Shown here one piece after another: positions 24,801 to 36,800 of a DNA stretch of 64,000 nucleotides (positions are counted from its first letter, which is position 1; each line of letters begins with the position of its first letter). The position numbers were made by a program, and so were the translations under genes. The notes below the pieces were generated by a model. That model saw only the letters and a program-made list of their open reading frames with translations. It was not told where the DNA came from and searched no databases. Source of the DNA: Branchiostoma floridae (Eukaryota; Chordata; Leptocardii; Amphioxiformes; Branchiostomatidae); contig NC_049992.1 of NCBI RefSeq assembly GCF_000003815.2, positions 9,794,337-9,858,336 of the forward strand. Direction: 5' to 3'.

Positions 24801-27800
24801 TGATTAGGATGACACATGCAGAAAAACATAATTTTTTTTTCTTTTTCTTCCTTTTCCAGGTTTTTGGGGAGTGAGAACCGTGATACCTTCTTCTCTAATA
24901 CACAGAGACACAGAATAGTAAGGATGATACACTGTATTTTAAGTACATGTTTAAGCCCTGAATAAGGTTTTCAAAGGTTTCATGCTACTCTTCTAGAGAC
25001 TTAGAGACTTCATTTGGAAAAAGGATACATTGTATACATTGACCTGTGACCCATATATACAAAGTCATGTACATTCATGTACATAGACCTATGTTATGTA
25101 TTCTGGGGAACAACAAAATGAACAAGTAATGCAGTTCTTATCATTGGCAATATTGGCCATTTGAACGGGTGGTTGATTTAGAATCTATTACTAGTATAGG
25201 GCTCAACTTGAATCAAATCACTAACATCTTTTAATGTTGTGTCCTTGGGACAGGCATTGGACAATAATGTCCATACTAGATTGCTAGATGGTAGTTTGCA
25301 TAGAGATGTCCTCTCTTCATTTTGTTAAAAAGAGCTAGAAGAGCCTCCCTCAGTCTGGACAGTGGTACTAAGTAAGTAAGTAAGTGTACTTACTTAGTAA
25401 CATGATGTATAGCATCTGTCTTTTCTGTCATGAGCAGTGAAAGATAAGCTCATTGTTGAGTGCAACTCAGGTTCAATATTACGTTCACTTTTAGCATGAC
25501 AATGTTAGGATGATTTTGGTCTTAATGTCACTTTTTTGGTTCCTTTTTTCAGGTGTATGAGATACTTGCAACAACACCGTATGGGAAAAGAAAGAGAGCT
25601 GAAATTGGTAAGTGCAGTTGCTTGAGTAGTTGCTATTTGGCATATCTTATTACCTTGATGTCTAACCTTTATCGACATACATTGTCATACTCATATGAGT
25701 CAGCTTGGTTGAATTTCATAACAAACAATCAGGTCCAGGTTCAGGTCTAGATCTGGACTAGGACCTAATCCTCTGGACCTGCACCTTACCTGTACCTGAA
25801 TTTTCTTTACCAGTACCCACCCCTACATATATATGAATCAGCTTGGTTGAGTTTTATGATGAGCTGTTACACCTTCTGGCATACTTTTAATGAGGTTGAA
25901 ATGAAGTCTGTGAGAAAAAAAAATCAGAAGCAGGTGTTCAATGATGTGTCATCTAGTGTGCAGAGCTAGTGTTCATCATGTAGAATAATCCTTGTGGTAT
26001 GATACTGACTCAGTTTATGAGCCTGGGTAGAGTGCCAACAGAATACACGAACATATATAGGGAAGCTGTGCCAAGAGAAGTCAAGCCATGCGGTTCAAAA
26101 AATCAATTTTTTTCCTATTTATTGGACCCGTCTCAAGCCTTGCAGTTATGCGCACTGATTGCTAATGGATGTTTTTGAGTTTAGTGTATTTGACATCTGC
26201 GTGGAATGCTATAAGTGATCTGCCCTGTAAAACCTTGATAGCATTACTGTAGCTGCTTTAAAGCTGTCTGCGCCATTTGTCAATATTATTAGAAAGCTTG
26301 GTGACTCGTTTCTAGACGTGAGAGGACTACATAGTACATATAAGGCCTGTAGCCATGAAGCTTGTATTAAAGTCTGTACTGACTAGTTCAACCATGAACC
26401 AATAGAAGAAATATTATCATATTACTATTATTAGGTATGGTATAAACACATTGAAACAAGCCGCCATGCATCAACACATTTATGCAAGCAAACGATTGAT
26501 TGATTGATTGATTGATTGTGTTGTACAGCAAATTAATTCTTATCAATCAGTTTCCCTTATATACATACATGTACCTTTAATAAATGTTGAAATGCATGCA
26601 CACAGACAGAAGATATTGAGGACTCATTCCAAGTACAGTAGAAGTCGGCTATTGGCATCATCGATTTGTCAGCGAATTTTACCCGTTTACCCGACTTAGT
26701 CCAATAACCCTAGGAGAGTCCAAACGATCGGCGGGGGAGGGGGGTGCTGGTTACGGACTCAGGGTTGAAATAACCATACACACACATGTCAAAACTGGTA
26801 TTATATACTAGATTTTATTCATGAACATGCATGTTTCATATGCAGAAGTAACATTGTAGTTAATATTTATCCAAGTTTCTTTTTTTCCTTTACAGGCACG
26901 TGTCCGTCATACGTAACGAGAAGAAATAAATATAAAACAAAATACAACATCCGCTGCGTCTCGATCCAATCACATTTCAGTGCAGAATGATATCACACAC
27001 ACGTTTATACATATCCGACACATCATCAACATTTTAATGTAACGTTAACATCATGTGGTAACGTTGAACTGTAAAAAAAAATTATGCTCCGATCCACAGA
27101 AAATTGTAGTTTTAGCGTGACTCTCAGCTTTAGATACCGCTGTACAGACTACATTTATCGACGTGTAATCGCTCAGTCCGATCATCGTAAGGTGAAACAT
27201 AACATATTTACCGATAAGCATTAGTTTGATTACAACTTTTAAGCGGAAGGTACGGAAACTCTGCTGAAAATTGACGATTTTGTGAGCAATGTAGTGTAGC
27301 GCTAAACAAACAAGCATGCCGATGCCGTGGTGAATGACGCCAAAACTGTCGCTCGTCTTCCAGCCATATTTACAAACTCGGAACAAACTGGGCTAAATGC
27401 CCGAACTTATCTAACTTACAAACATTTCAGCTTCATAATGGCTGGTTTTGGGTAGACGATGTTCACAAAATCAGTGGGAATTTTAGCTCGAAAATTCACA
27501 AACATCAGCGCGTATTAGACAAAAGAAAAATGGCGCCGATGCTATCCCGTCACCCTTTGCGCTTTTGTATTGCGTAACTCTCGGGTGCCGCCGGCGCGGC
27601 GTACCAGCGTTATTTGTCCATTTCAGCGGCAATTTTGACGGTTTTGCCGATCGAATGCATTTGTAAAGGCCGCTGATAGTTCATTTTCGACTTTTTGTCT
27701 TGTTTTCTATCACATATTTACGGGCCAGTATGCGATTGACCTGACGATATTTTACCCGAATGTCCGATTTATGCCATAATAGATGATGCGATTATACCAT

Positions 27801-30800
27801 TGTATTTACAATGGAGTGAATGGCAAATGGTTTAGGTTTTCAGAATTCTATCCAAATCCCAGACTTATGCCAATAGCAGTGATGCAATTAGTTGGTGTCC
27901 ACTGTACATGTATTGTTTATGTCAATTATATGTATCATTGGTTGCTTCTCTCTTCTTACAGGGATTGACCGTCTTATAGATGAGGGAGCTTTTCAGGCTG
28001 CCTATCCACTACATGATGTGAGTTTTTATACATGAATGTAGGGAAATTGAAATAAAAATTTTGAGTCATCATGAGTATGAATAGGTGTATTTGCTGCAAA
28101 TTTCATATCAGATTCTATATACGAATAACCTATTGTCAAATTTAAATGAAGCAGGAAATTGAATCAGATTTATTTGATAATGTTTATGTATGCAGTGGAA
28201 ACAGCATGGTCAATGCCAAAGTATAAAGAGGCTGTATACCTTTAAACTTCAGCAACTGTCAGCAGCCAATGAAAGACATGTACAATGTGTATTCACCTCT
28301 GAATGTAATTGTAAAAGAAATAAGTAATAATTTACATAACATCGATGGTAATAGATACAGTTGTAGATGATGCACAAAGAAATGTTAATATTTATAGCTC
28401 ACCACATTGACTACATTGCATTAAAATTTATTAGTGAAGATGACCCTGACAGCTTTATAACCCTTTGAAACCCAAGAGGTCCTGAAAAAAGCCATCCACA
28501 GTGACTACATTGTATTTTCATATCTTAAAAAGTTCATCATTAGTGAAGATGACCCTGACAGCTTTAACCCTGTGAAACCCAAGAGGTCCTGAAAAAAGCC
28601 ATCCACAGTGACTACATTGTATTTTCATATCTTAAAAAGTTCATTATTAGTGAAGATGACCCTGACAGTTTTAACCTTTTAAAACCCAAGGGGTCCTGGA
28701 AGAAGCCGTCCCACTCCTTACCAGCGGAGCAGCTGAACAGGCGCCAGGTTCTGTACGACTACTGGGCACGCTGGGGGTGTTGGTACAAGTACCAGCCACT
28801 CGACCACATCCGGGAGTACTTCGGAGAGAAGATTGGCATCTACTTTGCCTGGCTCGGTAAAGAGGATACGGTCACATTAGGTCGTGCGATCGTTGTAGGA
28901 TTTTGATGCCATAGGGCTTTTAAGCAGGCCGTGACAGAACCATTGTCATTGTCCTTGCGTAGTGTCATAATCTGCATACAAAAATGTAGACTGACTGACA
29001 GTTACTGTAGTTACTGTAGTAGATAGAACTAACCACCGACATGGATGCAAAACAGCATTTTGTGTATACCAAGACAGTTTAACTTTGCAGGAGACGTACA
29101 TTTGTCCTCCAAAATGCCCAAAGTCTAAGCGATCGTACAAGGATCGCACGACCTGTGTGACCCCGCCCTATAAAAAGATACAGTCACCTACATTCTGCAT
29201 AATCAGTCGATCCCTGATCAGATTTTATTTAGTCTTATAGTGACAATTACAACATGATCTGTCATGTTGCAAAAGTATGCAGAGCATACTTTAATTTTAC
29301 TAAATTTTCAGTATTTTTTTCAGGTCAAAATGACAGACCAAAATGAATAACATTATTTTTGCCTTCAGACTTTATCCATAAAATCATGAATATGTGTGGT
29401 TTTGATAGAAATTGCGTCTATACCCATGATGTACATTAAAATTTGTAATGACACAGTTTTAATTTGGATTTGGTGTATAATGACACAGGGAACGCTAATG
29501 ACTGAAAGCTTATACTATCTACAATAATGTTATTGTGATAATTGTCATCACATGTAAAAGACATTTGGTCTACAAAACCTTACTTGTATGAAGACATTGC
29601 ACAATAATCACTTGGCTACGGCATGATTTTCAAAACTTTGTGGTGCATGCATGAATCATGGCTAATGTGAATGGAATAATACACCGAGAGATCGTTGTTT
29701 AAAGCACATGGTAATGAGTTGGTGTTTTTTTCCAATCAGGTCATTATCCTTGTCTTAATTTTTATAGTCTTTTGTAATGTCTTTTGTTCACTATACTAGC
29801 CTGCATGCATGAAAATAGTATCTGCATAACCTTGCAAAAAGGTCACTAGAAATTGACATGTTGCAGTTCTTTGACCCGACAGAGTGTGTTGCTTAGAAGG
29901 CATATCTTGTGTAATACTATTAACACCCCAAGAAACAGCTGGTGTTTCATGATAATGATTGGCTGCAAGACTAATTCATTTAATCTTCCAGACTGCACTC
30001 CCCCTCCCTTCTTGTTACTAATCACTTTCCATCCTGCATGATACACTTATAACACTTGTGCACCTGGTCTTCCTTGCTGTTTAGGGCTCTACACTGCATG
30101 GCTCCTCCCTGCCTCTATCGTGGGACTCATGGTTTTTCTTTATGGTGTCCTGAGTATAAGTACCAACACACCTGCGTAAGTGTAGTCCGCCTCCTACATT
30201 GTCAGGTCATCCTATCTGCATTCTGTGGATGATATCAAGACTTTGCCTCAAACAAATAACAGAAAAAAGTCTTAAGTAAAGGTCTGGTGGTGAAGTGCAA
30301 ACATTAGTTCTATTAGTAGTACAAAAAAAATGTACATATTTAACTTTTCAACAACCTGAATTTCAAAATCTAGGTTCACCCTCTAAGTTGTCACAGTGTG
30401 TCAAAGAAGGTCATCACTGTAAAAGTTTAATATACATACGTCGCAAAATGTTATCTGGAAGTTGCAGGATTCAAATTTTAGGAGAAATGAATCATTTTTG
30501 TTCCTGGACTATTTTGAAGAACACGCTGCTGTCTGACTTGTAGAGTCTTCTCTTTTGACCATAGAGGGATAACAAATTCTGGGTCTTTGCAGTAATACCA
30601 TCCACAGAATGGACTGAAGGTGACCTGGTGTGTTAGGATGGCTTGGAACAGGTTTTTAACTTGATGTCACAAACTTGATGTCACAGAGCTGGACTACAAA
30701 TGGTTCATCAATTCCAGAATTTTTGTGATGCCTAGCTGGAAACATTAAAAAAATTTTGATCCAAAAATGTGAGAAAACTGAAATCATTCACAATATTTTG

Positions 30801-33800
30801 GTCGGGGAATTTGAGGGTGGATAGAAAATCACCGGAACCACTGCCAGCTCTGTTTGATGTTGTGCTGTTGTCGTGTTGTTTAACCGATTGTTGTTGTGTA
30901 CGTGTGCATTATTGTGAACAGGTCTGTACACAGCCAACTTGATCCCTGCCGCTGGGGTAGGGCTGCTAGTGTTCTTGTATGGGGTGGTCACAATGGGAAC
31001 TAACGTCCCTGCGTAAGTCCCTCTTTATGTTCTACAACACTTTTCTTTCGTTTTCAGGTAGTGTATGTTTATATAAGCTAGTACACAGTGTGAAGTGCAC
31101 ATGTGCAGTAACTAGTGTAATGCATTGTGCCCATGGTCATTCGTAAACATTCTCCTACGCAGAGGGACCACAGTCATATTGAAACTCCTTGTGGTCACCT
31201 CTGCTGTCTGGAGCACTCAGATCAGTTACTCAGACTTTCTGACCGCCCTTCTTATAAATATTAATGAGCTTACCCTTATATGGGAATCAGCAAATCAGCG
31301 CCCAATCAGGCCTTTTTGTGATCCCTTTTGAAAACAAAAAGGCCAAGAAAGGCCTATTCTCTGATTGGCAGAAAGCTGGTTTGTGGCGACGCTCACAGTA
31401 ACCGCTGGTGGGCCTCCAGACAGCAGGGCCCCAATAGGCAGTCAGCTAGTGCCGTAGGGGACCGTGCGTAGGAGGATGTTCGTATTGTACATGCTCTGTA
31501 TTACCAAGGCAAGGGAGGCTTGCTTAACTTTGACATATATTACCCACAGCATATCACACCTACTATGCACGTGCATTTAAAACTGTAGACTAGCTTATTA
31601 GATCTTGATGTCATCAGGCTAGGGATGGATCTGGAAGGCATGTTTGTAAATGGGATTTTGCGTGAAAAATTTGTTTAAAGAAAAAAGTATGTAGTTTGTT
31701 TTCAGCTAGCTTTATTCAAATTGATCCTACAGTAGTATTGTTTCTCAACAGCTGTTGAAGGTTTTTTTACACAACTTTCCATTCCCATCTTTCTCCCTGC
31801 AATATTCCTTTAGTAAGCATTTTCACCACCTCTCAAAGTCATTTGTGTGATGAAAACATTTTGCCCCGGACACTGAGGTAATGTTACATTGTTAATACAA
31901 TGTATGTTGGCAATACTTACTTTTTGTATCTTGTTGGCTGTTCGCAGTTTTATCGAAATAGATTTTTGCATACACTTAGCTAGTGTGAGGCAATGCTGTA
32001 GACTTGTATAAAAAATGGATCAATTTTGTGTGTTGCAAAATTTGGCCTTGACATATTTTTTTGACAAAGGAAAAATATAGGCACTATTTTTGTGGTAAAT
32101 GTCAACAACTGAAAATATTGGTGTCCTTGATATACGGAATAAAAAAATCTAATTTGTATTATGCAAAGGATTATGCACTTGCACCACAGCAAATATGAGG
32201 TGATATATGAACCATAAGTATGCTATGGTCATTATGGACCAGCAATGACAAAATCCAACAACGACTTAAAACAAATGTAAAGTTCTACTACATAGTGACT
32301 TGAAGCATCTGCTTTGAGGTTACTGAACACTCAGTGTGTTGATTCTAACAGGAGAGAGGTGTGCAACAGTGGTGGTGACTTTGTGATGTGCCCTCTCTGT
32401 GATGAGAACATCGGCTGTGCTTACTGGAACCTGTCGGACACATGCACACAGGCAAAGGTATGTGAAGAAATTAGAGCCCAACTTCATGCATATGGCAAAT
32501 TGAATATCATAAATTGTTTATATGCATAGCTCTGTTAAGTATGTGTTGTGTAATGCTAGCAAAATTATTCTTTGTTCCAAAATAAGAATTTAACATATGA
32601 AGCCCACGAAAATCATTCTTATATCTTGGACCTGTTAAACTCCATTCGTAATATTGTTTGCCATGTCACCAATATTCTTCCTAGTATAGACAAAATACTA
32701 AGATAGCAAAAAGTCATAGATGTTCTTTTGAGCACCTTGTTTAGAATATTAAAATGTGTATGATTGAATTGTAATTTACATGGCATGTAACATCTTTAAG
32801 CCAGCTTAGTTTGCACAATGAATTCTTCTATAAAGTGCATTATTCATTATGAAATGCCCTTTCTTGTAATAACCAATATACCATGTGTGCTAGCTACCAT
32901 TCAAAAACCAAAATGTCTTTGAAAATTGATTATGATGTCAGCAGAGATGTGGAAAAAATGGCGAAAGCTGTCAAATGATATATTAATAATTGAATAGGTT
33001 TGCTTTATTTGAATTTCAGGTTATCATAAAAGACAAATGTTTGGTACCTTTTTGTGATGGTTTGCTTTGCATTTCCTTTCTATTTTAGATATCATACCTG
33101 TTTGACAATGAGGGCACAGTCTTTTTCAGTGTGTTTATGTCTTTGTGGGGTAAGTTAAGTTTCTTTCAACTTTTGTTTGGTGTGCTTGGTAATTTTCTTT
33201 GGCATTTCAAGGTCATTGTTGCAGTAATCAAAGCTACCCGCTGCAGTTTGATATCATATTAAGTATATGACATCAGACAAAAGTAGTGATTAGTTGAAAA
33301 ATGTCCTGAGTTTCAGATGAACATGACATTGTGACTATACAATGTAATGTGCACTAAAACAGTCTTCCCTGAAAATTTGCTTGTAGTTGAGTACATTGTG
33401 AGCAAAACGAAAGGAAGCTGCGATGACCATGAAAAGTTTTGTATCATAATCTCATGATATTTAGATTTTAGTTTTTCATTCTAAGGTATATCAGATTTCT
33501 TCTCTTTGAACCCCATACTTTATTCCTCTGCATTCAGTTTATTTTTTTCAATTCAGACAATCATTACAATGCAATTGGTCTGCTCTGAACAGTGGCCACA
33601 TGTAGTTTAGCTTCACACAAACTGTACTATGATACGATAAACTTAACATGACTAGTATGTACAGATGCACATGTACTGATATTGTTACATGTATTGAACA
33701 TCTCAATTTCAATGGTGCAGGTGATTATACAGTTTTAGTTGAAGAAAAAGATGAAAACCTGAACTAGTTGTAATTGTTGTATTTCCCACTGGTCCTCTGG

Positions 33801-36800
33801 GAAGAGTGACTTAGGGACAGGGCTATCCAGTTTGAATAACGGATATTGATTACCGTAAAATGCATTTAATTTTGCGGGGATTTAATTTCGCGGTTGCTGG
33901 AAAAAGGACTTCTCGCGGTGGTTTTAAGTTCGCGGTAGTGCCATGCACTGTAGTATCTTACTGCCATGGAAAAATGTGCGCGGTGGTTTTAAAATCGTGG
34001 TGAAATGGCCACCGCGAAAACCGCGAACATTAAACCACCGCGAAAGTTTCTGCATTTACAGTAATTGAAGGCGAACATGCTACAAATTCAAACACACTGC
34101 ATTGTCAAGACTCTCTACAACATTGAACAGTTTCATATACTCATCTTACCACTTACCTCTCTTCCCTACCATCAGATTGCCTATCTCTTTGACCACCCTG
34201 GGACTGTCTTCTTTGCCATTTTCATGTCTTTCTGGGGTGAGTGTGGTGGCCTAAGTAACATTCCTTCACACTTTTAAAGGTTATGCGGTCTGGTTCCAAG
34301 GTCAAATGTTCCAGTATCAACAGCATTGAGTGAAAACATTTGGACAATAATGTTTCTGCTCATTTTAACTTTTTTTATTAGATATTAATTTATATGATAC
34401 GATAATCTAAGTATAACTATTAAGATGTGTAATGTACAATGTCATGTAGATAGTTTTCGGTAAATCCTGAAGGTTTAGCTTTTTATCCATTTTATATGTG
34501 AACATATAGTGAGGCTGTTTATAGCAACATGTGACTGTATTGTCACTGTTCACATGGCAGTTGTGATGAAATCAGGGCTCGAAATTCATTTTGGGGATCA
34601 GGTGCACCCAATAAGAATAGAGTAGAATGTCTGAAAAAAAACTAATCACTAGAACTTCCTTTTGTTCATAACTAAGACAACTAGACAGAAATAGGTCTTG
34701 AAATAACTTTCCCAACTAAAGAAAATTTAGAAAAAAAAGTTCATAAGATCGCATGACAAGTGAGAAAATCGCAACCATAGAAGACAAAATGAATCTGCAA
34801 AAAAAGCCTCACACAAGGCCTTGGCCTTGGTTTCTTCTGACTCCGAAGAATCACTGTCGGCTTCTTCCTCTTCTACAACATTGGGCTTCGAGGCTGACTG
34901 GGGCCACAGATGGCCCGGCGATGTTGTTGTTTTCTTCGCACAGATGGGTGAAGGAATATTGAGTTCCTGCTTCTTCTTCTTGCTCTGAAGGTGGTCCTTC
35001 TTCAATATCAGCATCATCATGAGGGCTGATGTAGTGGTGTAATTCCTATGAAAATATTTGGGTGCACCAGTGCACCCACAGATAAAACTAGGTGCACAGC
35101 TCCAATTTTGGCTGTATTTCGAGCCCTGTGAAACAATCTTGTTCAGCAACAGGGGGTATAGCTTGCACAACAAACATGCAATTTCTTTTAAATGTATATT
35201 ACCCTTAATGGTCAAAGCTTGAATGGTATGTTACACATACATGTATTCAGAAGCTTAAGGTTTTGCTAGGAAAGCAAGGAGTCGTAATAAGGGTTTACTT
35301 CATGTAGTACTGATTATCCCCACCAACCATTGCAGCTGTCACCTTCCTGGAGTACTGGAAGAGGAAGAACGCCAGCCTTGCCCACCACTGGGACGTCATG
35401 GACTTTGAAGAAGAAGAGGTAGAACCGTTTCTTACAAAGTTCTCCCTTTACTGAAGTACATGTAGCCTTTTGGCATCAACTTACTTGCACTTACAGAGTT
35501 AAGGGGATGTCTCACTGGAATGNNNNNNNNNNNNNNNNNNNNNNNNNNNNNNNNNNNNNNNNNNNNNNNNNNNNNNNNNNNNNNNNNNNNNNNNNNNNNN
35601 NNNNNNNNNNNNNNNNNNNNNNTGCTGCGTTCTAATTGAATTTGTGATACCATTGACTTCATTATTGGGATATCATGCAAACCTTGCAAGTATGACTAAA
35701 AAGACAACAAAAGCCATAAACCTGAAAAATATTTTGTTTCTATTGATGAAATTCTTGTAGCTGCCTGTCAAATCACTCTGTCGCAGTGATGCTGGCAATG
35801 AAGCACATCTTCAAGTTCAGTACCACAGACAGAGCCCGTGTTTGCAGTGGTGATTTTACATTGATAGCTGATTTGGGAAAAGAGAAACATAATTATGTTT
35901 TTTGTAAAAGACCACAAATATTTCAAGATTTACAGTATCAATTTTCCTTTCCCAGGAGCGCCCTCGGCCCCAGTTTGCTGCAATGGCACCTTCTATGGAA
36001 AAGAACCCAGTAACAGGCATCAAGGAGCCGCACTTTCCTGACGAGGATCGCTTCAAAAGAATGATGGCTGGGGCAGTCATCATTATCTTCATGGTAAAAG
36101 AAAAAAACATTCAAAGATACCAGTGCATGTCTGCCAGGAATGCTGACACTTGTTATTTTTTTGTTCCTTAAGCCCCTGTGTAACATTCAGGACCTTCCCA
36201 CAACTTGGCTTCCAACCATTCCCCACCAAGATTGGCACTGGGTTGGGAGTAGCCTGTCATCCATCCTACATGTACATTGTATTTTAGCTTGAAAATGACT
36301 TTTCCAATAGCAAGTAAAACTTTATATTTGGCTGACATTTAAAGACTAGGAGGCAACCTCCCAACCACAGATAACTTTGCTCATGTCTAACTCCCAGCCA
36401 TTGTCTGAAGAAGATCAGGAGGCCATGGTTATATGTGAATGACTGAAGCTTTAAAAATGTTGTGATAATATGCATTTTGTTCAACTACTTAGTATTTCAG
36501 TACTGCTGTATCTGTTTCAGATGGTGATGGTGCTGATCTTCGTGCTGGGGGTGATCATGTATCGGGTGTTGATCAGCATCCCGCTATTCCAGTCCGTCAT
36601 GTTCCGCGCTCAGGCCTCCAACATCGCCAACATGAGCGGAGCCTGCGTCAACCTGATCCTCATTATGGCATCAGGAATTGTAAGAATAGCAGTTACATTT
36701 TAAGTTGCATAGCTAAAAGTAACATCAGGTACATTACCAGATCAAGTAGACAAAGCAACTAATGTATGAATTGTGAACAGCATACTTATTTGGATGTGAA

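Noticed and set aside
27051..27386. 111-residue minus-strand frame in intron 7
   Set aside because: No domain, no convincing splice sites, and composition explained by the inserted block.
34727..35215. 162-residue minus-strand frame with acidic serine run
   Set aside because: It lies almost wholly inside the bounded repeat 34573-35128; the acidic run is probably incidental.
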